Assembly: GCA_029263175.1 (NCBI GenBank)
Contig: JAJCXZ010000069.1
Span: 40,902-104,901, forward strand
DNA length: 64,000 nt
Direction: 5' to 3'
Source: Acidimicrobiales bacterium
GTDB taxonomy: Bacteria; Actinomycetota; Acidimicrobiia; Acidimicrobiales; Aldehydirespiratoraceae
Below are positions 9,084-18,303 of this stretch, piece by piece; within the stretch, counting starts at the first letter, position 1, and every line of letters starts with the position of its first letter. The translations under genes were made by a program, and so were the position numbers. The notes beneath the pieces are model-generated. The model saw only the letters and a list, made by a program, of their open reading frames with translations, did no database searches and had not been told where the DNA came from.

Positions 9084-10037
9084 ATGGCCATCGAGATTCT
9101 GCTGATTCAGGGTTGGAGCCTCGGTTCGGTCTATGCGCTCGTGGCGTTCGGCTTTGTGGCGACCTACAAGACCAACAAGATCCTGAATTTCACGCTGCCG
9201 TTCCTAGGCGCGGCCGGCGCGCTGATCATGTCGAGCCTTGTGTCCGACGGCGCCCTCGGGATCAGTTCGCTTCGCGGCAAGAACCCCCTCACCTCGATCG
9301 CCGATCATCCCGTGGGGTGGGTGCTGTGCCTTTTGGTTGCACTGGCGCTGGTTGGCGCGCTCGGCGTATTCGTCGAGCGGCTCGTAATTCGGCCGCTCGC
9401 AGGACGCACTCCGTTCATCTTGACGATGGCAACCCTGGCTGGAGCCCTCGTGCTCGACATTCTCGTCGGCAACGCTCCGATCAGTCGTCACCTGGCCATG
9501 CCGTGGGGCACGGCCAGTGTCGAGGTAGCGGGAGCAGACGTCAGCATCTCGACGCTTGTCGTCTGCGCCCTGGCCCCGGCTGCGCTGCTCGGCGTCGCCG
9601 GTTTCAACCGCACCTGGTTCGGCACGGCAGCGCGGGCGATGGCCAACGACGAGGAAGCGGCAGTGTCGATGGGCATCAACCGCTCGCGGGTAATGGCAAC
9701 GGGTTGGGCGCTCGCGGCTGGGCTGGCGACGTTCGCGGCGATGGCGTTTGCCGTTCCGCCGCTCGGCGCGGGCATCTTCGCCACCCGATCGATGCCGGAT
9801 CTGTTCTTTCGAGCGATCCCGGTCCTGGCCATCGGCGGTTGGGACTCATACGGGGGCGTCTATGCCGCAGGGATCACCATAGGAATGATGCAGGTCATGG
9901 TCGGCGGACTGTGGGGCAACTACGCGTCGTTCCTCGGCGGTGGCTACACGACGATCCTGCCGTACGTCACCATGATCGTTGTGCTGATGGTTCGCCCGAC
10001 CGGGCTCTTCGGACAGGCGTCGGTTCGCCGGATCTGA
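9084..10037 (+). CDS. LivH-like branched-chain amino acid ABC transporter permease
   Basis: A 317-residue inner-membrane permease with about eight hydrophobic segments. The opening 'LLIQGWSLGSVYALVAFGFVATYKTNKILNFTLPFLGAAGAL' is the LivH-type signature, and 'FGTAARAMANDEEAAVSMGINRSRVMATGWALAAGLA' is the EAA-like cytoplasmic loop that contacts the ATPase. I start at ATG 9084; an in-frame GTG at 9051 would add 11 basic residues. No LivM permease, LivG/LivF ATPases or binding protein lie next to it, so this is an orphan that must use partners encoded elsewhere, or is left over from a larger cluster. Confidence 0.85.
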   Translation: MAIEILLIQGWSLGSVYALVAFGFVATYKTNKILNFTLPFLGAAGALIMSSLVSDGALGISSLRGKNPLTSIADHPVGWVLCLLVALALVGALGVFVERLVIRPLAGRTPFILTMATLAGALVLDILVGNAPISRHLAMPWGTASVEVAGADVSISTLVVCALAPAALLGVAGFNRTWFGTAARAMANDEEAAVSMGINRSRVMATGWALAAGLATFAAMAFAVPPLGAGIFATRSMPDLFFRAIPVLAIGGWDSYGGVYAAGITIGMMQVMVGGLWGNYASFLGGGYTTILPYVTMIVVLMVRPTGLFGQASVRRI

Positions 10038-10067
10038 CTACTCGAAACCCTGCATCTCGGAGCCCTG

Positions 10068-11537
10068 CTACTCGAAGACCAACCCGTCGTTGTCGAGGTC
10101 GACGAGGGGTAGCTCGCGGCGTTCGGTCCAGTAGTCCTGCGTATGTGCCCAGCGGGGTGCTTCACCGCTCTTGGGCATGAGGTGCATGCTTCGCATGAGG
10201 TAGCCGGGGTTGAAGTTCTCGGGGTCCATCCAGGGCCCGATCTCCATGTGCTCATCCTCGGCCCGAAGCTGTGGGGTGACCTGACGGGCACCGGCGGCAT
10301 CCATGTGTTCGAACATGCGGCACATGAAGTCGGCCATCAGATCGACTCGCAGTGTCCAACTGGCACGGAAGTAGCCGAACACCCAGGCCAGGTTGGGCAC
10401 GCCCGTGAACATCATCCCGCGGTAGGTGACCGTGTCGGCGAAGTCGATGGCCTGGCCGTCGACCGTGAAGTCGATGTTGCCCAGCACCGAGAGATGGAAT
10501 CCGGTGGCGGTCACGATGATGTCGGCGATGAGTTCGTCACCGGATTTGGTGAGGATGCCCTTCTCGGTGAACCGTTCGATCTCGTCGGTCACCATCGATG
10601 CCTTGCCCGAGCTGATGCCGGCGAACAGATCCCCGTCGGGTACGAAGGCCAACCGTTGCCGCCATGGCCGATAGCTCGGCGTGAAGTGCTTCTCCATGTC
10701 GTAGCCCTCGGGCAGGAGTTCCTTGATGTCGTTGATCAGGGCTTCCTTGACCTCTTCGGGATAGTCGAACGACATCTTGGTGAACGCGTCCTGCTCGAAG
10801 AGGGTCTTGCGGCGTACGATCTCGTGGATCCATTCCTCTTGAATGTCCAGAGTGCGCAGTTCGTCGGCGAGCTCCACGGCGTTGCGGCCGGCGCGAAAGT
10901 AGGTCGGGGAGCGCTGGAGCACGGTGACATGGCTGCAATCGCCGGCGATGGCGGGGACGAGCGTGGCCGCGGTGGCGCCCGACCCGATCACGATGACTTC
11001 CTTGCCTTCGACCTCGATGTCGTCGGGCCAGGTCTGAGGGTGCACGATCTGCCCGTCGTAGTCGTCCATGCCGGGCCACTCGGGCGTGTAGCCCTCGTCA
11101 TGCTTGTAGTAGCCCTGGCACATCCACAGGAAGCCGGCGGTGAACTGCCGGCTCTCACCGGAGGCCGTGTTCCTGGCGTTGACGGTCCACCTGGCGTCCT
11201 CGCTCGACCACGAGGCGTCGCTGATGTGGTGGTGGTAGCGGATGTGCTGGTCGAGATCGTTCTCCTCGATCACCTCGCCCATGTACCTCAGGATTTCCTC
11301 GGCTGACGCGATCGGTGCTCCGACCCACGGCTTGAACCGATAGCCGAACGTGTAGAGGTCGCTGTCGGATCGAATACCCGGATAGGTGTGGGTCACCCAC
11401 GTGCCGCCGAACGTGTCCTTGGCCTCGAGAGCGACGAAGGTCGTGCCGGGTCGCTGGTCGAGAAGGTGATACGCCGCGCCGACGCCGGAGATTCCCGCGC
11501 CGACGATCAGAACGTCGAAGTGTTCGGTCGAAGTCAT
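10068..11537 (-). CDS. EthA-like flavin-containing Baeyer-Villiger monooxygenase
   Basis: A 489-residue FAD/NADPH monooxygenase, the same length as mycobacterial EthA and similar along its whole length. It has the FAD dinucleotide fold 'VLIVGAGISGVGAAYHL' (GAGISG 13-18), 'GGTWVTHTYPGIRSDSDLYTFGYRFKPW', the second Rossmann motif 'EVIVIGSGATAATLVPAIA' and the BVMO-type fingerprint around 'YDGQIVHPQTWPDD'. Such enzymes turn ketones into esters or S-oxidise thioamides. ATG 11537 is chosen because it begins the FAD fold and has GGAGAG immediately before it. It is divergent from the molybdopterin oxidoreductase (131-bp gap). Confidence 0.9.
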   Translation of the reverse strand: MTSTEHFDVLIVGAGISGVGAAYHLLDQRPGTTFVALEAKDTFGGTWVTHTYPGIRSDSDLYTFGYRFKPWVGAPIASAEEILRYMGEVIEENDLDQHIRYHHHISDASWSSEDARWTVNARNTASGESRQFTAGFLWMCQGYYKHDEGYTPEWPGMDDYDGQIVHPQTWPDDIEVEGKEVIVIGSGATAATLVPAIAGDCSHVTVLQRSPTYFRAGRNAVELADELRTLDIQEEWIHEIVRRKTLFEQDAFTKMSFDYPEEVKEALINDIKELLPEGYDMEKHFTPSYRPWRQRLAFVPDGDLFAGISSGKASMVTDEIERFTEKGILTKSGDELIADIIVTATGFHLSVLGNIDFTVDGQAIDFADTVTYRGMMFTGVPNLAWVFGYFRASWTLRVDLMADFMCRMFEHMDAAGARQVTPQLRAEDEHMEIGPWMDPENFNPGYLMRSMHLMPKSGEAPRWAHTQDYWTERRELPLVDLDNDGLVFE

Positions 11538-11668
11538 CTCTCCGCTTTCCGGTGTTTGGGGCGACGGTGCCAGGGTCGACCATATGTCACCAGGGCCGTT
11601 GGTCATGAAACCGAAGCGGGACCATTGGTGTCCGGATCTGACCTCGCGAATGGGCCACACTGCTGTTC

Positions 11669-13714
11669 ATGAGTGCACCGTTGGTCGTCCGTGGGTCGTG
11701 CCATCACGACTGTCCCGACACCTGCGTCTGGGATGTGACTGTCGCCGACGGCCGAGCGGTGAAGCTACGGGGCAACGCCGACCACCCGACAACACAAGGG
11801 GTGTTGTGCCCCAAGGTGAACCGGTTCTTGGAACGCGTCTATCACCCCGATCGTCTGGCAACGCCGCTGCGTCGGGTGGGCCAGAAGGGCGATGGGCGGT
11901 TCGAGCCGATCAGCTGGGACGAGGCACTGGAGACCATCGCGACTCGCATCTCAGGACTGATCCACGCAGTCGGAGCGGAGTCGGTCCTTCAGTTCTCGTT
12001 CGACGGCACTCAGGGCCTGATCCAGAAGGGGATCATGGCCGACCGCTTCTTCAACACAATCGGCGCGTCCGACATTCATCGCCATCTCTGCGGTGCCACG
12101 GCCTGGCTGGGCGCCGGCGACGTGTCGGGCCAGCCGTTCGGGATCGATCCGGAGGATCTGGTCCATGCCCGCACGATCATCTTGTGGGGCACCAACACGT
12201 ATCTCACCAACCGTCACCTCTGGCCCGTGATCGAGCAGGCGAGAGCGGACGGCGCGACCGTCATCGTGATCGACCCGGTGCGCACATCGACAGCCGAGCG
12301 GGCCGACGTGTTCCTGCAGCTTCGGCCTGGCACCGACGTGGCTTTGGTGCTGGCCATGATCCACGTGCTCGACCGGGATGACCTGATCGACGCCGATTGG
12401 ATCGGTGCCGAGACGTCGGGTTGGAACGAACTCGCCGCGTCGGCTCGCCCGATGAGCCCGGGTCCGGCTGCGGAGATCACGGGTCTCACGACCGAACGAA
12501 TCGAATGGCTGGCTCACACCTACGCCACGCGTCGACCGGCTGCGATTCGGATGCTGGTTGGCCCCGAGCATCGACAGCACGGGCGCGACATCATGCGCGC
12601 CGTTGCGATGTTGCCCGCGGTGACCGGCTCGTGGGCGGTCACCGGAGGGGGGCTGGCTCGGTCCACCCAGGTGTACTTCGAGACGGCGCTCAACTACCCC
12701 GCACCGCCAGACCCGCCCCGGCGCACATTCAACATGGCCCGGCTCGGCGAGATCCTCAACGATCGAACACTCGATCCGCCGATCGACGCGCTCGTCGTCC
12801 ACAACTCGAACCCCGCCGTGATCGTGCCCGACACGAACCCGGTCATCGAAGGTCTCGAGCGCGAGGACCTGTTCACCGTCGTCATCGAGCAGTTCATGAC
12901 CGACACGGCTCGCTACGCCGACATCGTCCTGCCCGCCACCACCCAGATCGAGCACCTCGATCTCGGCATCGCGTGGGGCCATCTCAACCTGGCGCTCAAT
13001 CAGCCGGCGATCGAGCCGGTCGGCGAGGCGCTGCCCAACACAGAGATCTTCCGCCGGCTTGCCGCCGCGATGGGTCTCGACTCACCCGAGCTCCAGGCCG
13101 ACGACGAGACGCTCATCCGCGAGCTGCTCGACTCGGATCACGAGTGGCTCGATGGCATCACCTACGAGCGCTTGACCGAGGAGACGTGGGCTCGGCTCAA
13201 CATCAAGCCCGGCACGAGGCCGTATGTCGACACCGCCCCCGAAACCGACGACGGCAGGCTGCACCTCGGCGTGTTGACGTTCGAACCCGGCGCCGAGACG
13301 CCGCGCGGGAACACCGCCCTCGCGGCTCGGTTCCCGCTTGTCCTGATGACGCGCAAGCAGCACGTGAAGTTCCTCAACGCCAACTACGCCCAGTTCGACG
13401 AACACCTGCCGACGTCCGGTGAGCCGTTGCTTCAGATCCATCCCGACGACGCGACATCGCGGGGCGTGTCACCAGGCGATCGCGTCGAGGTCTTCAACGA
13501 TCGAGGTCGGCTCACGCTTGGCGTCGAGATCACCGACGACGTCCTGCCGGGGGTCGTCGCAGTGCCGTTCGGTTGGCACCTTCGTCATTCCCGCCAGGGC
13601 CGGGCGGTCAATGCGCTCACGAACCCGGCGGTGCCCGCCGACGATCAGGGTTCGGCGGCCTTTCACGACACGCTCGTGGAGGTGGCCGGTCGCCTAAGGT
13701 CCGCAGATGACTGA
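11669..13714 (+). CDS. molybdopterin-dependent oxidoreductase
   Basis: A 681-residue protein of the DMSO reductase / formate dehydrogenase-like family. The N-terminal [4Fe-4S] motif is C11-x3-C15-x3-C19-x27-C47 ('CHHDCPDTC', 'GVLCPK'), followed by the molybdopterin domain ('PISWDEALETIATRI', 'SFDGTQGLIQKGIMADRFF', 'TIILWGTNTYLTNRH', 'VVIEQFMTDTARYADIVLPATTQIEH'). The C-terminal molydopterin-binding barrel is at about 570-670. No twin-arginine signal is seen, so it is probably cytoplasmic. No electron-transfer or chaperone subunit is adjacent. Its last 8 nt overlap the next gene. Confidence 0.9.
   Translation: MSAPLVVRGSCHHDCPDTCVWDVTVADGRAVKLRGNADHPTTQGVLCPKVNRFLERVYHPDRLATPLRRVGQKGDGRFEPISWDEALETIATRISGLIHAVGAESVLQFSFDGTQGLIQKGIMADRFFNTIGASDIHRHLCGATAWLGAGDVSGQPFGIDPEDLVHARTIILWGTNTYLTNRHLWPVIEQARADGATVIVIDPVRTSTAERADVFLQLRPGTDVALVLAMIHVLDRDDLIDADWIGAETSGWNELAASARPMSPGPAAEITGLTTERIEWLAHTYATRRPAAIRMLVGPEHRQHGRDIMRAVAMLPAVTGSWAVTGGGLARSTQVYFETALNYPAPPDPPRRTFNMARLGEILNDRTLDPPIDALVVHNSNPAVIVPDTNPVIEGLEREDLFTVVIEQFMTDTARYADIVLPATTQIEHLDLGIAWGHLNLALNQPAIEPVGEALPNTEIFRRLAAAMGLDSPELQADDETLIRELLDSDHEWLDGITYERLTEETWARLNIKPGTRPYVDTAPETDDGRLHLGVLTFEPGAETPRGNTALAARFPLVLMTRKQHVKFLNANYAQFDEHLPTSGEPLLQIHPDDATSRGVSPGDRVEVFNDRGRLTLGVEITDDVLPGVVAVPFGWHLRHSRQGRAVNALTNPAVPADDQGSAAFHDTLVEVAGRLRSADD
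13695..13700 (+). promoter_or_regulatory. candidate -10 element for the 13707 cyclase gene (TAAGGT)
   Basis: TAAGGT lies 6 nt before the ATG at 13707, matching the TANNNT-to-start spacing seen before dnaG, uppS and glyS in this window. It would give an essentially leaderless transcript from within the 3' end of the molybdopterin gene. No -35 was identified. Confidence 0.3.
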
Positions 13715-16394
13715 GCCAGGGCTGAGCGAGGGTTTGCCGAGCGGGACGGTCTCGTTCTTGTTCACCGACATCGAAGGCTCGACCCGGCTCTGGGACACGC
13801 AGCCCTCGGCGATGCAAGCAGCGTTGGCTCGTCACGACGACATCCTGCGCAAGACGATCGACGACGCCGAGGGCTACATCTTCTCGACTGGCGGCGACGG
13901 ATTTGCCGTCGTGTTCTCGCGCGCCGGCAACGCGGTCTCCGCGGCCGTGTCCGCCCAACGCGAGTTGGCGGCCGAGCCGTGGCCGGAGGGTGTCGAACTG
14001 CGGGTCCGGATGGGGGTCAACACCGGTGAGGTGCAGGAGCGCGGCGGTGATTACTTCGGACCGCCGGTAAACCGGGCGGCACGACTCATGGGCGCGGCCA
14101 ACGGTGGCCAGATTGTGGTTTCCGGAGTCACCGCGGCGCTGCTCGACGACTCGACCGGTGTCGAGCTGATCGATCTTGGCACGGTGCAGCTCAAGGGCAT
14201 GGTCGAGCTCGTCCACGCCTTCGGGGTCGACACCCCTGATGCGGACTGGGCCGAAAGGCCGCTCGTCTCCACTCAGACGACAGCTGGCAACCTTCCGCGA
14301 CCACAGACAGAACTCGTGGGTGATCTTGCCGACCTCCAGCGCCGCGTGTCGACGCTTGCCTCGGCGCGTTTGGTGACGCTGACGGGATCGGGTGGCGTGG
14401 GCAAGACCCGTGCCTCGATCGAGATCGGATGGCTGGTGGTCGATGAGTTCGTCGACGGAGTCTGGATGGTCGAGTTGGCTCCGGTCGCTGATGCCGAGGT
14501 GGTGATCGCCGCAGTGGCCTCGACGTTGGCGGTTCAGCCCCAGCCGGGTGTCCCGCTACCGGAGTCGGTCGTCGACTGGTTCGTCGGTCGCCGCCTGCTC
14601 CTCATCGTCGACAACTGTGAACATGTCCTTGCTCCTGTCATTGAGCTCGTTGAAGCGGTCGGGGCGAGGTGTCCAACCGTGACGATCGTGGCAACCAGTC
14701 GCGAGCCGCTCGGCCTTCCCGGCGAGCAGGTCATCCGTGTCCCATCACTCGAGCCGAACTTTGGTGTGGAGCTGTTCTGCGACCGCGCCAGAGCGGCGAA
14801 CAGCTCATTCGCGGCATCGGCGGATGACCTCGCGACGATCGAGGCAATCTGCGCCCGCCTCGATGGGATCCCGCTCGCCATCGAGCTTGCGGCGGCTCGG
14901 GGCCGATCGTTGAGCCCCGATGAGGTTCTCGCGCGCCTCGACGACCGCTTTCGCCTCCTTCGCGGCAGTAGCCGCGGCGGATTGGAACGTCACCAGACTC
15001 TTCGGGCAACCGTCACCTGGTCATACCAGCTGCTGAGTTCCGACGATCAGCTGCTCTTCGATCGATTGTCGGTCTTCGCCGGCGGGTTCGACCTCCAGGC
15101 CGCGGAACGGATATGCGCCGGCGACGACGTCGACGAGTACGACGTGATCGATCTCATCGGTGAGCTGGTGGACAAGTCGATGGTCATCGCCGAACGAACT
15201 GGTGCAACGACTCGATACCGGTTGCTGGAGACACTCCGGCAATACGGCGAGGACCGACTTGACGACCGAGGGGAGATCGCTGCAGTCAGAGATCGGCATT
15301 TGGCGTACTACCGGGAGCTCGCCGGCCGGGTGGTTCCCCTATGGTGCACGCCGGATCAACTCGAAGCCGATGAGCTCTGCGACCGCGAGTGGGACAACTT
15401 TCGGGCAGCGCATGGGTGGGCCCTCGCCCGTGGGGATGTCGGCCAAGCCATCGAGATCATTTGGGGGGCTCGTATGTACGCTGCGAGTCGGCTGCGCTTC
15501 GAGGCCCAGGACTGGACGACGAGGACGACCCAGCTGGCTGACGGGGAGCAGATGTCGGACGGACGCCTCTTGGCCTCCGGTGCATTTTGGGCCTTCTTCT
15601 CCGGGGACTTTGAGCGCTCTCACGAGCTTGCATCAGCGTGCATCGATTCCGAACTTGCCGATGACTCGGTGATGGCGCTCGGTCAGATGATGAGGCTCTA
15701 CGGCCTCATGGGGTCAGGACGAGTCGACGAGGCCGTGGCCGCTGTGTCCGAGGCCCGCGAGTTGGTGGCCCGCCTGGTTGATCCCTTGGACAGGTTTGCG
15801 CTGCTGCAGGCTTTGATCGACCTCCTTGTCGGTGAGGCTGATATCTCCGCCGATGTCGCGGCGCACCGGGCCGCGGCGAAAGAACTGGGCGGTCCCACGC
15901 CGCTCGCAGAGGCGAGCCGGGCGACCGGCAACCTGCTCCTCGTCTCGACGGATAGGCGTGACCTCGATGAGGCTCTCGCCGCTTTTCAGGAGTCGGTTGT
16001 GCTCGCTGACCGATCGGGCGCAATACAAACCGGATCGTGGGCACGACTTGGAGTCGCCATGTCGCTTCTCTACGCCGGCCAGGACGGCTTCGTGGCCGCG
16101 GTTCGAGAGACCTTTCGCCACGCGCGAGATGCCAGATACGGCATCGCCATCACGTCAGCACTGGAGGTCTGCGCGCTGCACGTTGCGAGCGGGCAACATC
16201 TTGATGCCACCGCAATCCTGCTCGGTCACCTCGAGCGGCAGCCTCCGCGCTTTCGCGAGCTCGGCAAGGTCCGTGCGCGGAGCTTCGAGGCGGTCGCGGG
16301 ACTCGCCAATCTGGATGAGCTCCGGGCAACGGGAGCGGGAATGAGCCAGTCCGAGGCTGTCGACTACACCCTCGACCTGCTCGGATCGGAGTGA
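13707..16394 (+). CDS. class III nucleotide cyclase-domain / AAA-type NTPase signalling protein (first paralogue)
   Basis: An 895-residue multidomain protein. Residues about 8-180 form a class III adenylate/guanylate cyclase domain: 'FLFTDIEGSTRLWD' carries the first metal Asp and 'STGGDGFAVVFS' the second, with 'GDYFGPPVNRAARLM' following. Residues about 200-500 are a LuxR/AfsR-like P-loop ATPase ('TLTGSGGVGKTR', Walker B-like 'LLLIVDNCEHV'), then a helical repeat region to the C-terminus. No DNA-binding C-terminal domain is evident. A second protein of the same architecture is at 33477-36152. It probably senses a ligand and couples it to cyclic nucleotide signalling (family inference). Confidence 0.85.
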   Translation: MTEPGLSEGLPSGTVSFLFTDIEGSTRLWDTQPSAMQAALARHDDILRKTIDDAEGYIFSTGGDGFAVVFSRAGNAVSAAVSAQRELAAEPWPEGVELRVRMGVNTGEVQERGGDYFGPPVNRAARLMGAANGGQIVVSGVTAALLDDSTGVELIDLGTVQLKGMVELVHAFGVDTPDADWAERPLVSTQTTAGNLPRPQTELVGDLADLQRRVSTLASARLVTLTGSGGVGKTRASIEIGWLVVDEFVDGVWMVELAPVADAEVVIAAVASTLAVQPQPGVPLPESVVDWFVGRRLLLIVDNCEHVLAPVIELVEAVGARCPTVTIVATSREPLGLPGEQVIRVPSLEPNFGVELFCDRARAANSSFAASADDLATIEAICARLDGIPLAIELAAARGRSLSPDEVLARLDDRFRLLRGSSRGGLERHQTLRATVTWSYQLLSSDDQLLFDRLSVFAGGFDLQAAERICAGDDVDEYDVIDLIGELVDKSMVIAERTGATTRYRLLETLRQYGEDRLDDRGEIAAVRDRHLAYYRELAGRVVPLWCTPDQLEADELCDREWDNFRAAHGWALARGDVGQAIEIIWGARMYAASRLRFEAQDWTTRTTQLADGEQMSDGRLLASGAFWAFFSGDFERSHELASACIDSELADDSVMALGQMMRLYGLMGSGRVDEAVAAVSEARELVARLVDPLDRFALLQALIDLLVGEADISADVAAHRAAAKELGGPTPLAEASRATGNLLLVSTDRRDLDEALAAFQESVVLADRSGAIQTGSWARLGVAMSLLYAGQDGFVAAVRETFRHARDARYGIAITSALEVCALHVASGQHLDATAILLGHLERQPPRFRELGKVRARSFEAVAGLANLDELRATGAGMSQSEAVDYTLDLLGSE

Positions 16395-16413
16395 CGCGTC
16401 CGCGGACGCGTCA
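16392..16413. repeat. 22-bp perfect palindrome joining two convergent stop codons
   Basis: TGACGCGTCCG is followed directly by its exact reverse complement CGGACGCGTCA. The first three bases are the stop codon of the cyclase gene and the last three are the complement of the stop codon of the convergent aminotransferase gene. As RNA it could form a stem on either strand, so a bidirectional terminator or processing site is plausible, although there is no T tract. Confidence 0.6.
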
Positions 16414-17694
16414 GACCGAAGCGGACGCGGCCGCCGCGTCGATGGTGGGTTTTGCCCCGTCGACGATCAGGTCGTTGTGTTCGTCGGTGATGGTGAAGGG
16501 TGGGCCGATCAGGAGCGCGTCGGACACCGGCCCCGAGCCGCAGGGGTAGAGCCACACGCCCTGCTTGATCGCCTCAGCCGCGGCCTTCGCCGCGAAGTCG
16601 ACCGAGCGGGGGAAGTCCTCCCCGGTCTCCCGGTCGCGGACCAGTTCGAGGCCCTGCATGAGCCCCAGTCCACGGATGTCGCTGACGTTCGGGTGACCAC
16701 CGAGTTGCTCGTCGAGCCGTTGCCGAAGTCGAGCGCCCATCACCGCCGAACGCTCGACCAGGCCCTCCTCGCGCATGATGCGAAGCACCTCGACACTCAC
16801 CGCACAGCCCAGGTCGGCGCCGCTGAACGTGAAGTACATCATCCCCATTCCCGCTGCTGCGATCGGGTCGACCACGGCGTCGGTGGAGTACACCCCGCCC
16901 ATGGGCGTGTAGCCGCCGGAGAGGCCCTTGCCGGCCACGATGATGTCGGGCGTGATCCCGAAGTGCTCGTGACCCCAGTTGAGGCCGGTACGGCCGAAAC
17001 CGGTCATCACCTCGTCGACGATCAGCAGAATGTCGTTCGCACGGCAGACCTCTTCGACGGCCGGCCAATAGCCGTCTGGCGGCACCATCGCTCCCGCGGA
17101 CGCGCCGTTGATCGGCTCACCGATGAAGGCGGCGATCGTGTTGGCGTCCTCTCGCTCGATCACCTTGGCGAGCGATTCGGGATCGAGCCAGTCGCTCTTC
17201 GGATGATCGGTGAGCATCGGGTCGAAACCTGCTCGGCGGCGATCGTGGTTGCCGACGCTCAGGCCCGACAGCGTGGAGCCGTGATACGACACGTCACGCC
17301 CGATGACCTTCCACCGCTCGGGGCGACCAGCGGCGAGGTGGTGAGTGCGTGCGACTCGGACGGCGGCATCCACCGACTCTGAACCGCCGCAGAAGAAGGA
17401 AGCGCGGGTGAACCGGGCGGGCAGCCAGTGTTCGGTGAGTTCCTCCACGAGCGCAACACGATTCTCGGTGGTCCAAACCGGCAGCACATAGTCGATGGTG
17501 CCGAGCGCTCGTGCCGCGGCCTCGACCACCTCGGGTCGGCCGTGCCCGATGTTGCTGACGATTGCCCCTCCGCCTGCATCGAGAATCCGCGTACCGTCGT
17601 CTCGGATCAGCCAGACGCCTTCCGTACGGTCGATGACGACGGGCGGACTCTCGGTGGGGATGAAGGGGAAGGATGCAGCGCGACTCGGGTCCAT
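16411..17694 (-). CDS. class III PLP-dependent aminotransferase
   Basis: A 427-residue cytoplasmic aminotransferase of the omega/aspartate aminotransferase family. It shows the fold-type I landmarks 'GGSESVDAAVRVAR', 'SYHGSTLSGLSVGNHDRRR', D227 in 'LLIVDEVMTGFGRTG' (pyridine-nitrogen contact) and K256 in 'IIVAGKGLSGGYTPMGG' (Schiff-base lysine). Such enzymes move an amino group from an omega-amine or beta-amino acid to pyruvate or 2-oxoglutarate. It is the last gene of the Rieske operon, 33 nt after the DinB gene, and would dispose of an amine released upstream in the pathway (inference). Confidence 0.9.
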   Translation of the reverse strand: MDPSRAASFPFIPTESPPVVIDRTEGVWLIRDDGTRILDAGGGAIVSNIGHGRPEVVEAAARALGTIDYVLPVWTTENRVALVEELTEHWLPARFTRASFFCGGSESVDAAVRVARTHHLAAGRPERWKVIGRDVSYHGSTLSGLSVGNHDRRRAGFDPMLTDHPKSDWLDPESLAKVIEREDANTIAAFIGEPINGASAGAMVPPDGYWPAVEEVCRANDILLIVDEVMTGFGRTGLNWGHEHFGITPDIIVAGKGLSGGYTPMGGVYSTDAVVDPIAAAGMGMMYFTFSGADLGCAVSVEVLRIMREEGLVERSAVMGARLRQRLDEQLGGHPNVSDIRGLGLMQGLELVRDRETGEDFPRSVDFAAKAAAEAIKQGVWLYPCGSGPVSDALLIGPPFTITDEHNDLIVDGAKPTIDAAAASASV

Positions 17695-17727
17695 GGCCCC
17701 GATCCTCGCGTCAAAGCTGCGGTCGGG

Positions 17728-18303
17728 CTAGTGCCCGGCGACTCCGGCAGCGACGTTGACCTTGGCCACATAGGCGGCCCAATCGAAGTCTTCAGGCATG
17801 CTTTGGTCACCGGCGAACCGGCCGGCTTGGCCATCGATCATCTCCCTGACGATGTCGAGGTGCCCGGCGTGGCGTGCGGTCTCCACAGTCATGTGAACCA
17901 ACACCGTGCCGAGCGTCGGGTTGCGCCGCTCCTCGGGCCACCACGGCACAAGGCCGGTGTCGTCGAGATTGGTCACGGCGAAGGTCTCCGAGGCATGGAT
18001 CCACGACCGGCGGTAGAAGTCCCGGACCCAATCGCTTGTCTGATCTTCGGTGGCGAACATGTCGTCGTTGATCCCGGCGCCGAGGCCGAGCCATGGCATC
18101 GGCTCTGGCCATGGCCGGCCGAAGACATCGCCGAAGTAGCCCGCCTGAACGCTGGCCAGGTGCTTGACGATGCCGAGAAGGTTCGTGCCGGTCGGTGTCA
18201 TCGGTCGCCGAAGATCGTGCTCGCTCAGTCCCTCGAGCTTTTGTGGCACGGCGTCGTTCAACGTCTCCAGCGCGGCGATCAGGTCGGTCTTTGCTGCGGT
18301 CAT
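17728..18303 (-). CDS. DinB family protein (DUF664-like)
   Basis: A 191-residue four-helix-bundle protein of the DinB superfamily, recognised from 'DLIAALETLNDAVPQKLEGLSEHDLRRPMTPTGTNLLGIVKHLASVQAGYFG' and the later 'VLVHMTVETARHAGHLDIVREMIDG'. The metal-binding histidine triad is expected in 'VKHLA' and 'TARHAGHLD'. Members in actinobacteria are often mycothiol-dependent transferases or hydrolases, which is a possible role here. The start codon overlaps the stop of the phosphotriesterase-like gene by 4 nt (ATGA), so the two are translationally coupled. Confidence 0.85.
   Translation of the reverse strand: MTAAKTDLIAALETLNDAVPQKLEGLSEHDLRRPMTPTGTNLLGIVKHLASVQAGYFGDVFGRPWPEPMPWLGLGAGINDDMFATEDQTSDWVRDFYRRSWIHASETFAVTNLDDTGLVPWWPEERRNPTLGTVLVHMTVETARHAGHLDIVREMIDGQAGRFAGDQSMPEDFDWAAYVAKVNVAAGVAGH

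Noticed and set aside
8987..10180. 397-codon plus-strand frame overlapping the permease
   Set aside because: Arg/Gly-rich shadow frame of the membrane permease; no domain recognisable.
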